Below are positions 50,796 to 61,346 of a stretch of 64,000 nucleotides of DNA, piece by piece. Where the stretch lies: positions 158,369 through 222,368 of the forward strand of contig DF970690.1 of the NCBI GenBank assembly GCA_001270045.2. Reading direction: 5' to 3'. Positions within the stretch are counted from its first letter, which is position 1. Every line of letters starts with the position of its first letter. The DNA comes from Bacteroidales bacterium 6E. Lineage in GTDB: Bacteria; Bacteroidota; Bacteroidia; Bacteroidales; Prolixibacteraceae. Made by a program: the position numbers and the translations under genes. A model generated the notes under the pieces. It did no database searches, had not been told where the DNA came from, and was given only the letters and a program-made list of their open reading frames with translations.

Positions 50796-52709
50796 ATGTA
50801 CGGACAGGATTTCTTTCTTCTGGCATTGATCTACCTTATGGCAGCTGTTATAGCCGTACCTCTTGCCCGAAGGTTAGGTTTGGGATCGGTTCTGGGCTAT
50901 CTGGTCGCCGGGGTTCTGATTGGCCCGTACGTTTTGGGGTGGGTTGGCAAAGACTCTGACAAGGTTATGCACTTTGCAGAATTCGGAGTGGTTCTCATGC
51001 TTTTCATTATTGGTCTTGAAATGCAACCCATGGTTCTCTGGAAAATGAGACGAACAATTTTTGGCATGGGTAGCACTCAAATGGTCCTATCGGTAATTGT
51101 TATTGGTGCTGCAGCTTTTCTGGCAGGATATCAAATCAATCAATCATTGTCGATAGGAATGATCATGGCACTTTCATCAACTGCAATTGTTTTACAGACA
51201 CTCGATGAGAAAGGACTGTTAAACAACTCTGGTGGACGATCCTCTTTCGCGGTGTTGCTTTTTCAGGACATCGCAGTCATACCCATTCTCGCATTGCTTC
51301 CATTGATGGCTGTATTGGGAGGAAATTCCAGGTCGGAAATCAATCATGAGGCCAATCAAACCCTATTCAGCACTTATCCCGAAGTTATTCAGATCCTTCT
51401 CATTATTTCCGTTGGAGCGGCAGTTATATATTTCGGGCGTATCGCAGCCCGTCATCTGTTCCGCCTGGTTGCTGAAACCGGAATGAGAGAGGTATTTACC
51501 GCATCCTCTTTATTATTGGTTATTGGAGCAGCACTGGGTACATCAGCGATAGGTCTCTCCCCTGCCCTGGGTACCTTTATTGCCGGCGTTGTGCTTGCCG
51601 ATAACGAGTACCGACATGAGCTCGAAACTACAATCGAACCCTTCAAGGGATTACTGCTCGGTCTTTTCTTCATTTCAGTAGGGGCAAGTATCAACTTCAC
51701 CTTATTGATGCAGCATCCATTTACAATTGCTGGATTTGTGCTGCTTCTGATATTTTTCAAATTCACCGTGCTTTGGATAACAGGGAAGATTTGGGGATTG
51801 AAACATGGGAGAGAGATGTTATTCGCTCTTGCATTGGCCCAAGGAAGCGAGTTTGGATTTATTCTAGTCTCATTTTCCAATCAAATCAGGATATTCGATG
51901 TGCAAACATCAGCGATGCAGATCATTATCATCATCTTCAGTATGGCGTTGACCCCATTCCTGCTGATGATTAATGAAAAAGTCATCAGACCGAGGTATAT
52001 TCGTAAAAGAAACCGGCAGGTTCCCGATGAACTTCCCGATACACGAAATAAAATCATTATTGCAGGATTCGGCAGGTTTGGTCTGGTGGTTGGGCGATTG
52101 TTAATGGCGAATGGTCATCAGGTCACCATCCTTGACAGCAACCCTTCGAACGTGGAAATCCTCAGAAAATATGGTTTTAAACTCTATTACGGAGACGTAA
52201 CAAGACCTGAAATGCTTGAAGCAGCCGGTGTTGCTGAAGCCAAATTACTGGTATTGACGATGGCCGAATACGATGAAGCCGTAAAAATTGCCGGATACCT
52301 TAAGAAGAATTATCCAAACCTAAAGATTGCGGCAAGGGCACGGGATACATTCCACGCTTTTGAATTTCATAAACTGGGATTAAACATGATTCAAAGGGAG
52401 ACCTTCAATTCCGCGGTTGAGCTGGGAGCCAAGATCCTCGAATATATGGGAATGCCAAGGTATCAGGCATTCAGGTCTGCCCGTACCTTCAAACATCATG
52501 AAGATGAAATCTTCGAAGAGCTTTATCAACACTGGCTTGAAGACGAAAACCGATTTATCCAGGAATCAAGACGTTTCTCTGAACAATTAAATGAATTGCT
52601 TCAGACTGAAAAAGAGTTTTCAATTCACGACACTGACTATGCCTGGGATTTGACTGCCATGAATGATGATGGACAAATGAAAACAAACTCTGACAGCAAC
52701 CAGGAATAA
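50796..52709 (+). CDS. Kef-type K+/H+ antiporter (CPA2) with RCK domain
   Basis: 637 residues: about twelve membrane segments (1-390), including the CPA2 core SSTAIVLQTLDEKGL and LAQGSEFGFIL, then a cytoplasmic TrkA-N/RCK domain at about 410-530 with nucleotide-binding IIAGFGRFGLVVGRLL, and a charged tail. In E. coli KefB/KefC are glutathione-gated and assisted by KefG/KefF. The upstream flavoprotein gene, 6 bp away, is the matching subunit. It protects against electrophiles by K+ efflux and cytoplasmic acidification. Glutathione gating is uncertain in this phylum. Confidence 0.93.
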   Translation: MYGQDFFLLALIYLMAAVIAVPLARRLGLGSVLGYLVAGVLIGPYVLGWVGKDSDKVMHFAEFGVVLMLFIIGLEMQPMVLWKMRRTIFGMGSTQMVLSVIVIGAAAFLAGYQINQSLSIGMIMALSSTAIVLQTLDEKGLLNNSGGRSSFAVLLFQDIAVIPILALLPLMAVLGGNSRSEINHEANQTLFSTYPEVIQILLIISVGAAVIYFGRIAARHLFRLVAETGMREVFTASSLLLVIGAALGTSAIGLSPALGTFIAGVVLADNEYRHELETTIEPFKGLLLGLFFISVGASINFTLLMQHPFTIAGFVLLLIFFKFTVLWITGKIWGLKHGREMLFALALAQGSEFGFILVSFSNQIRIFDVQTSAMQIIIIIFSMALTPFLLMINEKVIRPRYIRKRNRQVPDELPDTRNKIIIAGFGRFGLVVGRLLMANGHQVTILDSNPSNVEILRKYGFKLYYGDVTRPEMLEAAGVAEAKLLVLTMAEYDEAVKIAGYLKKNYPNLKIAARARDTFHAFEFHKLGLNMIQRETFNSAVELGAKILEYMGMPRYQAFRSARTFKHHEDEIFEELYQHWLEDENRFIQESRRFSEQLNELLQTEKEFSIHDTDYAWDLTAMNDDGQMKTNSDSNQE

Positions 52710-52713
52710 TACA

Positions 52714-53763
52714 TTACCTGACAGGTACAATGTTTTCCATGGTGGAATAAAAATCATTCATGATTGACTGCTGGTCAAAATATTCCCAAATACCAATCAT
52801 TCTGACATTTTCCGGCTGATCTCTCCACCCTTCACCTTCATAGAAAGGAGCAGGAATTTCCGTGTATTTTGCCCAGGCAGGATTCTTGACTATCGCAACG
52901 GCGGCCATATCAAACAAGGCTCGTGAAGGTGTTTCGCCGTGCAATTCTATGTGCTCAAAAAGATTTACCGAGTAATCACCAAAACAGTTAAATAATCCTC
53001 CATGTCTTCCGGTGATTGGTTGACTAATCTTTGGACCCTTACCCGGCATTTTTGTCCTGATTTCCTCAAGACTTGCCCTTACTGCATCGGTTCCCGTCTT
53101 GTAACCATATCGCACGGTAACCATTTCAAAAGGCACATTTTTCGAGAGTATGTAATTAAGGGCAGGTATATCATTAACCAGGTTATACTCGCCGGCATCC
53201 GGATAATTGGATCCGAGCCATACAACACGGATTTTGCCAGCAATCGATGGATCTTTCTGGAGTGCAAGTGCAACGTTTGTGAGTTTCCCGACTGGCAATA
53301 ATACCAGTTTACCCTGGCTGGTTGCATTTGCCTGGTCGATGATAAACCGGACAGCCTCCATACCGTCATACTTACCTGAGGACAGATAAGGACGAATTTC
53401 CTCAAAGGATCCGTTGGCGCCCCTGATCAAAGGTATTTTCCCAAAATGATTGCAAAGACGCATCACTCTTTCAGCCTCCTTGTATTGCTCTTCAATATCT
53501 CCTCCACTGGTGGTGGCATTGACAGTTACACCGATTACATCAAATACGCTTCCGTTAAACAGCAAGTAAGCCAGGGCATGCTGATCATCGAGCTCATTAT
53601 TGGCATCAGTGTCAAATAGAATCCTGATTTTTTGGCCCTGACCAGAACCCTTATCCTGAACCAAAGAGTGAGAGATCTCGTTTGACATGGGCTTGTTATC
53701 CTGGGGATACCCAGGTAGAGAAATGGCAAACATCATGAAGGCCAATTGAATTTTTTCTCGCAT
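52714..53763 (-). CDS. secreted nucleoside hydrolase-like protein
   Basis: 349 residues from the ATG at 53763; an in-frame TTG eight codons upstream is less likely. A short signal peptide (LAFMMFAISLPGYPQ) is followed by the inosine-uridine hydrolase fold. The calcium motif reads DTDANNELDD at 51-60, with two more residues than the classical DTDxGxDD loop; this variant is frequent in Bacteroidetes homologues. Other matches are LLPVGKLTNVALAL and the FDMAAVAIV segment with a C-terminal Asp. It would cleave ribonucleosides, or a related N-glycoside, in the periplasm. It converges with the antiporter gene, only 4 bp apart. Confidence 0.85.
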   Translation of the reverse strand: MREKIQLAFMMFAISLPGYPQDNKPMSNEISHSLVQDKGSGQGQKIRILFDTDANNELDDQHALAYLLFNGSVFDVIGVTVNATTSGGDIEEQYKEAERVMRLCNHFGKIPLIRGANGSFEEIRPYLSSGKYDGMEAVRFIIDQANATSQGKLVLLPVGKLTNVALALQKDPSIAGKIRVVWLGSNYPDAGEYNLVNDIPALNYILSKNVPFEMVTVRYGYKTGTDAVRASLEEIRTKMPGKGPKISQPITGRHGGLFNCFGDYSVNLFEHIELHGETPSRALFDMAAVAIVKNPAWAKYTEIPAPFYEGEGWRDQPENVRMIGIWEYFDQQSIMNDFYSTMENIVPVR

Positions 53764-53953
53764 ACTCCAGTTGTTGAATGTTCTCAAAAAAAACCAGGCA
53801 GAGCTGTTTCTTTTTGTTTTTTTGAATTACAAATATTAAAACAATTTTTCCAAAAGGTTATATTTCGTCTAAATATTTGTTTTTCAGCAACGACAATGTA
53901 CTAAAACAGGCATTATCCCGATTGAGCATAAATCTTCTACATCATTAAGCGTT

Positions 53954-53985
53954 TTGAATCAAAAAGAAAACATTTTCTATCTTTA
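53954..53985 (+). promoter_or_regulatory. promoter of CBM9-like gene
   Basis: TTG at 53954-53956, 21-base spacer, TATCTTTA at 53978-53985. The ATG at 54015 is 29 bp further on. Confidence 0.45.
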
Positions 53986-54014
53986 ATGAGCAATTGAAAA
54001 ATGGAAGTACCAAC

Positions 54015-54671
54015 ATGAAAAACAAGTCATTACATATCCGTGGAATCATGCCAGCAGAGCCATACGACATGAAAAGTCTGGCATATAGTCTTGAGAATCA
54101 AAGTGATCCCCATGCTATATCCACCATAAACTGGCCCTCGTTTCCTTACTGTCCTGATGTTTCATTTCGGATTGGCTATTGGGCTGACATGATCATTTTA
54201 AAGTTTGATGTCAGGGAACAATCGGTCAGGGCAGTAGAAACCCGAATAAATGGAGAAGTCTACAAAGACAGTTGTGTTGAATTCTTCGTTTCACTGGATG
54301 GGAAAAACTATTATAATTTCGAGTTTAACTGCATAGGGACAATACATGTAGCCCACGGAGAAGGCAGGCATAACCGAAAATTATTGCCTGAGGACGTTAT
54401 CAATAAAATAACTGTTGAATCAAGTTTGGGGAATTCCCCATTCGAAACGCGTATAGGGGATATTTCCTGGTCACTGACCTGTATGATACCTTCCACAAGC
54501 TTTATACATGATCCCGGATTCAAACCCAAAGGAAATACCATCAAGGCCAATTTCTATAAATGTGGCGATGAATTACCAGTTCCACATTTTGTCACATGGG
54601 CTCCTATTGGCACATCACAACCCGATTATCACAGGCCTGAATATTTTGGAGAGGTTATCATTGAAGGCTAA
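54015..54671 (+). CDS. cytoplasmic CBM9-like carbohydrate-binding family protein
   Basis: 218 residues from the ATG at 54015; a TTG 21 bp upstream is a weaker alternative. It has the DOMON/CBM9-like fold (INWPSFPYCPDVSFRIGYW, VYKDSCVEFFVSLDGKNYYNFEFNC). There is no signal peptide, which is unusual for a carbohydrate-binding module. Proteins of this kind occur singly in Bacteroidetes and their ligand is unknown. It is followed 87 bp later by cstA. Confidence 0.75.
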   Translation: MKNKSLHIRGIMPAEPYDMKSLAYSLENQSDPHAISTINWPSFPYCPDVSFRIGYWADMIILKFDVREQSVRAVETRINGEVYKDSCVEFFVSLDGKNYYNFEFNCIGTIHVAHGEGRHNRKLLPEDVINKITVESSLGNSPFETRIGDISWSLTCMIPSTSFIHDPGFKPKGNTIKANFYKCGDELPVPHFVTWAPIGTSQPDYHRPEYFGEVIIEG

Positions 54672-54758
54672 GCAAATTTCAGTAACGTTTTGCGGCATGC
54701 CAGATAAACAAATGCTGGCATTCGATTTCAGGATTTTATAAGATCAAACCAAACAAAG

Positions 54759-56201
54759 ATGATTACGCTCATCGTCGCTGTCCTGATTCTTATTTCAGGG
54801 TATGTATTTTACGGTCACTATATGGAACGGATTTTTGGAGCCGATCCCCAAAGAGCCACACCCGCAATGACGATGCCCGATGGGGTCGATTATATTCCAA
54901 TGTCGTGGCCAAAAATCTTCCTGATCCAGTTTTTGAATATCGCAGGCCTTGGGCCAATCTTTGGGGCGGTTGCCGGTGCTATGTGGGGTCCGGTTGCTTA
55001 CATTTGGATCATCATCGGATCTGTCTTTGGAGGTGCTGTACATGATTATTTCTCGGGGATGCTTTCAATCCAACACAAAGGGTTCAGCATTACCGAGATA
55101 GTTGGGATTTATATGGGAAATGGGGTAAAACAATTCATGAGAGGGTTTACCGTTTTTCTGATGGTTTTGGTGGGGGCGGTATTCGTGATTGGTCCGGCGA
55201 AAATATTATCAGGCCTATTCCCCCATTTTGGCACAATGACTTTTTGGATAACCGTGGTTTTTATCTATTATATTCTTGCAACACTGTTGCCTATCGACAA
55301 AATCATTGGCCGAATCTATCCAATTTTTGGTTTTGCCCTTTTCTTCATGGCTATCAGCCTCTTTATTTCCCTTTTCATTAATGGATTGGAAATCCCTGAA
55401 CTCACACCCCAAAACCTAAGGAATTTTCATTCAGGCGGGGAAAAATTTCCGGTCTTCCCTATGTTATTCATTACCATTGCATGTGGTGCCATTTCCGGTT
55501 TTCATGCAACCCAATCGCCAATGATGGCACGTTGTCTGACGAATGAAATGCATGGTCGTAGAGTCTTTTATGGCGCAATGATCACTGAAGGACTCGTTGC
55601 CATGATATGGGCTACCATCAGCATGAGTTTTTTCGGGGGCGTAGGCGAACTTAATACGATCATGAATGCGCACCAGGGAAATGCTGCCTGGGTGGTTAAC
55701 GAGATTTCAAACACTCTTTTGGGAAAATTCGGAGGCTTTCTGGCTTTGTTGGGGGTTGTGGCAGCCCCAATTACTTCGGGGGACACAGCATTTAGAAGCG
55801 CGCGATTAATTGTGGCTGACTTTCTGAAATTAAGGCAAAGCCCCATATTGAACAGGCTTCTTATAAGTATTCCCTTATTTGCCGCCGGTTATCTGATTAC
55901 CAAACTTAACTTCGATATTATCTGGCGGTATTTTGCATGGTCAAACCAGACCCTGGCAACCATCGTTCTTTGGACCATAACCGTTTATCTTGCCACCCGG
56001 AGAAAAAATTTCTGGGTCACACTGATTCCTGCCCTTTTCATGACCTCAGTGGTCACGACATATTTACTATTTTCTCCAGAAGGATTCTCTCTCAATAAGC
56101 AAACATCATATTTTATCGGATTCCTGGCAACTTTACTGGCTGGATTGCTTTTCTGGTATTTCAGCCAACAGTTAAATAAACACAAGAACAGAGATTATTG
56201 A
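54759..56201 (+). CDS. cstA: CstA family pyruvate/peptide transporter, short form
   Basis: 480-residue inner-membrane protein with about twelve hydrophobic segments. Family motifs: ATPAMTMPDGVDYIPMSWPKIF, the QFLNIAGLGPIFGA stretch, and GAISGFHATQSPMMARCL. E. coli CstA and BtsT are about 700 residues; this is the shorter version found in many anaerobes, lacking the C-terminal extension. It probably imports pyruvate, or peptides or amino acids under starvation. No LytTR two-component partner is adjacent. Confidence 0.9.
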   Translation: MITLIVAVLILISGYVFYGHYMERIFGADPQRATPAMTMPDGVDYIPMSWPKIFLIQFLNIAGLGPIFGAVAGAMWGPVAYIWIIIGSVFGGAVHDYFSGMLSIQHKGFSITEIVGIYMGNGVKQFMRGFTVFLMVLVGAVFVIGPAKILSGLFPHFGTMTFWITVVFIYYILATLLPIDKIIGRIYPIFGFALFFMAISLFISLFINGLEIPELTPQNLRNFHSGGEKFPVFPMLFITIACGAISGFHATQSPMMARCLTNEMHGRRVFYGAMITEGLVAMIWATISMSFFGGVGELNTIMNAHQGNAAWVVNEISNTLLGKFGGFLALLGVVAAPITSGDTAFRSARLIVADFLKLRQSPILNRLLISIPLFAAGYLITKLNFDIIWRYFAWSNQTLATIVLWTITVYLATRRKNFWVTLIPALFMTSVVTTYLLFSPEGFSLNKQTSYFIGFLATLLAGLLFWYFSQQLNKHKNRDY

Positions 56202-56259
56202 ACAGGTATCAAAAGCAGATCAATTACTTTTATATTTTCGTGGCGTCAATTACAAAAAT

Positions 56260-57942
56260 ATGATGTTTCAACAAAACAGGGTAATTTATAGCCAAATAAC
56301 AATTGTGTTGGGATCCCTGCTGCTGTTTCTCACCTTTAACGGAAATCTCCACCTGTTTGATTGGGATGAAATCAACTTTGCCGAATCTGCCCGCGAAATG
56401 ATCATCACTGGTGATTATTCAACAGTCATGATAAATTTCAAACCCTTCTGGGAAAAACCACCCCTATTTATATGGATGCAGGTCATATCCATGAAGATTT
56501 TTGGCATCAACGAATTTGCAGCCCGGTTTCCGAATGCCATAAGTGGAATGCTGACTCTGTTATTCATGTTTGAAGCGGGACGAAGGCGATATGGGATCAG
56601 GTTTGGATGGATATGGGTTTTATCCTTTGCAGGATCTTTCCTTCCATTTTTCTACTTTAAATCGGGAATAATCGATCCGTGGTATAACCTGTTTATATAT
56701 GGATCAATCTATACTCTCATCCGATACACTGATCCTCAATACAATGGCAACCGAATCCTGTTAACAATGGGAGGAGGTGTTTTGCTTGGACTTGCCATTC
56801 TCACCAAGGGACCAGCCGGTGTTCTTATCGCAATGCTGACAATTTTGATCATTCTGGTAATTAATCGTTTCAAGACACACATACAATTACGGCATGTTTT
56901 CATTTTCACAACAGCAACCATTTTGACAGGTGGTTCATGGTTTCTACATCAGTTATTGACCGGCAATGGAAAGGTAATCATGGATTTTATCGAGTATCAA
57001 ATCCGCCTTTTCAGCACAGAGGGTGCAGGTCATGGAGGATTTTTCCTTTATCATTTTGTTGTTGTTCTATTCGGGGTATTTCCAGCCTCTCTATTTGCCT
57101 TGCCTGCCTTAAAATTCAATAAAAACTTATTGCCTGGGCAAAAGCATGATGCTGTCTGGAATATCGTAATCCTGTTTACTGTACTTATTCTTTTTACGAT
57201 TGTCAAAACCAAGATTGTACACTATTCTTCCCTGGCCTACTTCCCGGTAACATTTCTGGCAGCCTTATATTTGCATAACCTTTTGGAGACGAGAAAAAAG
57301 ACCAGTAGAATTCTTGCCCTGGGAATTGGAATTATGGTATTTGTTTTTTTATCCATACTTCTGTTTCTTTCCAACCTTGATGCCATAAAACCTTATCTTA
57401 TTGAAAATGAATTAATAAAGGATTCATTTGCAAAGGCAAATCTCGAGGCGGATGGCGGATGGTCAAGAATGGAGTGGTTATCGGGAATGATCTTGGTTTC
57501 AGGTTTTCTAGGCTTTATCTGGTTCGAAAAACACTCACAAACATACAAAGCCATTATTTCCCTGTTTGGGGGCAGTCTCATGTATATTTATCTCAGCATT
57601 ATTCTTTTTGTACCGAAAATTGAATCATACTCGCAGAAAGCTCTGATCGAATATTGCCAATCCAAAGATCCAACTATCAGTTACATAGAAACTTTAGGGT
57701 TTAAAAGTTATGCCCCTTTGTTTTATGGACGAAGAGTTCCACCCACATTGCCCACAATTTCAGATCTGTCTGCCAATATCGAAATTCCTGAAAACCGGGA
57801 ATTATATATCGTGATGAAAATTACGAGAAAGCTGCAATACCTTGAAAAATACCCCCAATTGGAATATCTATATGAAAAGAACGGTTATGTGTTCACATAC
57901 TTAAATCCTAATAATTTGGAAGAAAGTACATTAACTCACTAA
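56260..57942 (+). CDS. GT39/ArnT-like membrane glycosyltransferase
   Basis: 560 residues with about eleven hydrophobic segments. The first periplasmic loop has the catalytic acidic motif FDWDEINFAESAREM near residue 33, as in ArnT and protein O-mannosyltransferases, and WEKPPLFIW follows. It uses a polyprenyl-phosphate sugar donor at the outer face of the inner membrane. The acceptor (lipid A, lipid or protein) cannot be told. Only a short spacer separates it from cstA; the downstream GNAT gene has its own -7 element. Confidence 0.9.
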   Translation: MMFQQNRVIYSQITIVLGSLLLFLTFNGNLHLFDWDEINFAESAREMIITGDYSTVMINFKPFWEKPPLFIWMQVISMKIFGINEFAARFPNAISGMLTLLFMFEAGRRRYGIRFGWIWVLSFAGSFLPFFYFKSGIIDPWYNLFIYGSIYTLIRYTDPQYNGNRILLTMGGGVLLGLAILTKGPAGVLIAMLTILIILVINRFKTHIQLRHVFIFTTATILTGGSWFLHQLLTGNGKVIMDFIEYQIRLFSTEGAGHGGFFLYHFVVVLFGVFPASLFALPALKFNKNLLPGQKHDAVWNIVILFTVLILFTIVKTKIVHYSSLAYFPVTFLAALYLHNLLETRKKTSRILALGIGIMVFVFLSILLFLSNLDAIKPYLIENELIKDSFAKANLEADGGWSRMEWLSGMILVSGFLGFIWFEKHSQTYKAIISLFGGSLMYIYLSIILFVPKIESYSQKALIEYCQSKDPTISYIETLGFKSYAPLFYGRRVPPTLPTISDLSANIEIPENRELYIVMKITRKLQYLEKYPQLEYLYEKNGYVFTYLNPNNLEESTLTH

Positions 57943-58016
57943 TTTCATTCATTCAAAAATTTATGCGAACCATGGGCGATCTTGGAACACCCAAAATATA
58001 TCATTAATAATAAATG

Positions 58017-58024
58017 TATATTTG
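58017..58024 (+). promoter_or_regulatory. -7 promoter element
   Basis: TATATTTG, matching TAnnTTTG, 65 bp before the GNAT-type gene. No convincing -33 element. Confidence 0.4.
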
Positions 58025-58089
58025 ACAACCCGGATATCATTCAAGACAACATTGGGACAAGAAGGAATAATCAGCAAAAATGATCAATT

Positions 58090-59214
58090 ATGATGATCGA
58101 TATCATTGAGGTTAATTCCCGAAAACTACTTCGCGATTTCATTTATCTTCCCTCATATATCCATGCGAACCATGCGAACTGGGTTCCTCCGATTTATATG
58201 GACGAATGGGATTACTTCAATCCGAAAAAAAACGATTCATTTTCGCATTGTGACACCATTATGTTGTTGGCATATAATGACAACCGTCCTGTGGGAAGGA
58301 TTATGGGAATCATTCAACGATCCTATAATCAACAGCATAATGAAAAACACGCCAGGTTTGCTTATTTGGAAACAGAAAATAATCAGATTATCCATAACGC
58401 ATTGATGGACGCCGTCATTGCTTGGGCTCAACATAAAGGAATGACCCATATTGTTGGACCGCTTGGATTTTCTGACAAAGATCCACAGGGTTTTATGATT
58501 GAGGGATTTGACGCCCCAGTGACAATCGCGACCAATTGTAACCAACCATATATGGTCGATCTGGTTGGAAACTATGGATTCGTGCCAAAACTTGATCTTG
58601 TGGTTTATAAAGTTCCTGTACCTGAGACAAAACCAGAAATTATCACAAGAATTGAAGAACGATTCAGAAATCGAAAAACTGACCTCAGAGTTATGGAATT
58701 TAGGGCCAGGCGACAGGTGCGACCCTATATCCGTCCAGTGCTTTCGTTGGTTAATCAAACATTTACTGACATATACGGCTTTATTCCATTTACGACCCGG
58801 GAAATGGATGAAATGGCCAACCGATACCTTTACCTGATCAATCCTGAATATATTAAAATTATTGTCAATGGAAAGAATGAGGTAATTGCATTTGTGTTAG
58901 GAATGTCAGATCTGAGTGAAGGGTTTCGAAAAAGTCGGGGAAAGTTATTTCCTTTCGGATTTATCCATTTGCTGAGAGCAGGTAAGAAATCAACTCAACT
59001 GAACCTGCTCCTGGGAGCAGTTCATCCCGATTATCAAGGTCGGGGACTTGACATGCTTATGGGTGCACGGTTAATTGAATCAGCCCGTAAAAACGGGAAA
59101 AAAGTAATGGACTCTCATCTGGAACTTGAAAGTAACCTGAAAGTCAGGGCTGAGATGGAAAGAATGGGTGGAAAAGTTTACAAGAGATTCAGGATCTTTA
59201 TAAAAGAACTGTAA
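58090..59214 (+). CDS. GNAT-fold acetyltransferase-like protein
   Basis: 374 residues. It begins IEVNSRKLLRDFIYLPSYIHANH and carries an N-terminal half of the kind seen in Bacteroidetes GNAT-like proteins of about 380 residues (VGRIMGIIQRSYN, ARFAYLETENNQ). The C-terminal half has an acetyl-CoA pyrophosphate loop VHPDYQGRGLDMLMGARLIES near 317. The double-GNAT layout suggests an acyl-CoA or aminoacyl donor. The substrate is unknown. Two adjacent ATG codons (58090, 58093) could start it. It precedes the YyaL gene by 48 bp, probably in one transcript. Confidence 0.85.
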   Translation: MMIDIIEVNSRKLLRDFIYLPSYIHANHANWVPPIYMDEWDYFNPKKNDSFSHCDTIMLLAYNDNRPVGRIMGIIQRSYNQQHNEKHARFAYLETENNQIIHNALMDAVIAWAQHKGMTHIVGPLGFSDKDPQGFMIEGFDAPVTIATNCNQPYMVDLVGNYGFVPKLDLVVYKVPVPETKPEIITRIEERFRNRKTDLRVMEFRARRQVRPYIRPVLSLVNQTFTDIYGFIPFTTREMDEMANRYLYLINPEYIKIIVNGKNEVIAFVLGMSDLSEGFRKSRGKLFPFGFIHLLRAGKKSTQLNLLLGAVHPDYQGRGLDMLMGARLIESARKNGKKVMDSHLELESNLKVRAEMERMGGKVYKRFRIFIKEL

Positions 59215-59262
59215 ACCAATCGATAAGAGAGATTGTTTCTATGATAGTCAAGAAATTATATA

Positions 59263-61287
59263 ATGCAAAATCATAGATTCTCCAACGAACTTATTCACGA
59301 AAGTTCGCCTTACCTACTCCAACATGCACACAATCCGGTTAACTGGCACCCATGGAATGAATCAACACTTTTAAAGGCAGAAAGAGAAGACAAACTGATG
59401 CTGGTTTCAATTGGTTATTCTTCTTGTCATTGGTGTCATGTCATGGAACAGGAGTCGTTTCAGGATGAAAATGTGGCCCATCTGATGAATGAAAGTTTTG
59501 TCTGTATAAAAATCGACCGTGAGGAGTTGCCCGACGTAGATCATTTCTTTATGACTGCAGTACAAATGACAGGCTCCCAGGGTGGATGGCCGTTAAACTG
59601 CATTGCTCTTCCTGATGGCAAACCGGTATGGGGAGGTACATATTTCAGAAAAGACCATTGGATGACCATCTTATCGGAAATTCACGCACTCTTTATCAAA
59701 AACAGAAAGGCAGTTTATGAATATGCAGAAAAACTCATGTCTGGAGTTCAAAATGAGCTTATAAGCCTTCCAAACACATCCATTCAGGATGCGAACGAAA
59801 ACAATATTAAATCCGCCATATACGGATGGAAGCGACTATTCGACACGGTCAACGGAGGCATGAAAGGGGCACCAAAATTCCCGATGCCTGTTAACCTGGA
59901 GTTTCTGCTTAGTTACGGTAAAACAAAACAAGATCAAGAAATTCTGGGTTTTATCGGGCTCACCCTTGAGAAAATCGCCATGGGAGGAATTTATGATCAG
60001 GTTGGTGGAGGTTTTTCGAGATATTCGGTGGATGATCACTGGAAAGTACCTCACTTTGAAAAAATGTTGTATGACAATGCACAGTTGTTATCTCTATATG
60101 CAAAGTATTATGTGACTTCCCCTAAAACCATCTGGAAAGAGATATACTATGAAAGTGTGGCTTTTCTTTCCCGTGAATTAGGCCATCCGACGGGATCTTT
60201 TTACTCCTCTCTTGATGCAGACAGCGATGGAATAGAAGGAAAATTCTATTTATGGAAATCATCAGAACTTAAAGATATACTTAGAGAGGAATACGAACTT
60301 TTTGCCGATTATTATGGGGTAAACGGAGCCGGACTTTGGGAAAACGACGATAATATTCTTGTAACACCTTATAAAAAGGAAGACTTTTGCCATAAAACCG
60401 GCCTCACTCTCCAGGAACTGAATTTTAAAATATCAAATTGGAAGAAAATACTGCTTCAAAATCGCGAAAAACGGATTCGTCCTGCACTTGACGATAAGTG
60501 TATTACTTCATGGAACGCTCTTGCTGCCATAGCATTTTGTGATGGAGCGAAAGCATTCAAGGATCCCAATCTAAAATCGATGGCATTATCCACAGGCCAT
60601 TTTCTTCTTAAGCATGCAATAGATAACAAGGGAAAACTTCATCGCATCTGGAAAAATGGGAAACAAACAATAACAGGCTATCTTGAGGATTATGCATTAG
60701 TTATAAAAGCCTTGATTTCACTTTTTGAAATTTCGGGTGAAATTCCCTGGATAAAAAAAGCATATGAATTGACTGCATATTTGCTTGAAAACCATTACTC
60801 CGAAAACCATGGGCTATTTTACTCAACTCAGGCAAATGGGAAAAGTATAATACCTACCCATTTCCCGGTTGAAGACAATGTAATCCCGTCAGGAAATTCT
60901 GTAATGGCCATGAATTTATTGCAGTTATCCCGAATATTTCTAGATATTGAAATGGAAAAACTAGCCATTTCAATGATATATAAATTGCAGAATACTACCC
61001 TGAAATATCCTTATGCATATGCACAATGGTTTTCCAACCTTCTAGCAATAGATGGAAACAATCTTTGGGAAGTTGTAATCGCAGGTCCTGATGCTTCAGA
61101 AATGGCCTTGGAGCTACAATCGTTCGGGTATGAAAATATAGTTTGGGCCATTACAGAAACAAATTCTGAGATTCCTATACTGAAAGGAAGAATAATACCA
61201 GGCAAAACAGCCATTTACCTTTGTAGCAATGGAACGTGCAGAATGCCAGTGTTCAACATACAGGATGCGACAAGTTTACTTAACTAG
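59263..61287 (+). CDS. YyaL/SPATA20-like thioredoxin-domain protein
   Basis: 674 residues: an N-terminal thioredoxin-like domain (about 5-165) with [28 protein letters not shown]-type start and Cys55-His-Trp-Cys58, then an (alpha/alpha)6 barrel related to N-acylglucosamine 2-epimerases ([30 protein letters not shown]). The family is widespread (DUF255) and its function is unproven. No signal peptide, so cytoplasmic. The length is near the usual 680. Confidence 0.9.
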   Translation: MQNHRFSNELIHESSPYLLQHAHNPVNWHPWNESTLLKAEREDKLMLVSIGYSSCHWCHVMEQESFQDENVAHLMNESFVCIKIDREELPDVDHFFMTAVQMTGSQGGWPLNCIALPDGKPVWGGTYFRKDHWMTILSEIHALFIKNRKAVYEYAEKLMSGVQNELISLPNTSIQDANENNIKSAIYGWKRLFDTVNGGMKGAPKFPMPVNLEFLLSYGKTKQDQEILGFIGLTLEKIAMGGIYDQVGGGFSRYSVDDHWKVPHFEKMLYDNAQLLSLYAKYYVTSPKTIWKEIYYESVAFLSRELGHPTGSFYSSLDADSDGIEGKFYLWKSSELKDILREEYELFADYYGVNGAGLWENDDNILVTPYKKEDFCHKTGLTLQELNFKISNWKKILLQNREKRIRPALDDKCITSWNALAAIAFCDGAKAFKDPNLKSMALSTGHFLLKHAIDNKGKLHRIWKNGKQTITGYLEDYALVIKALISLFEISGEIPWIKKAYELTAYLLENHYSENHGLFYSTQANGKSIIPTHFPVEDNVIPSGNSVMAMNLLQLSRIFLDIEMEKLAISMIYKLQNTTLKYPYAYAQWFSNLLAIDGNNLWEVVIAGPDASEMALELQSFGYENIVWAITETNSEIPILKGRIIPGKTAIYLCSNGTCRMPVFNIQDATSLLN

Positions 61288-61346
61288 TTCGATAAATAAT
61301 ATTGAATTTTGGGGTTCAAATTATCCATTTTCCTGAATAACCCTGA

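Noticed and set aside
58237-58758. 173-codon minus-strand frame opposite the GNAT gene
   Set aside because: No recognisable domain, and the plus-strand GNAT-like protein accounts for the region.
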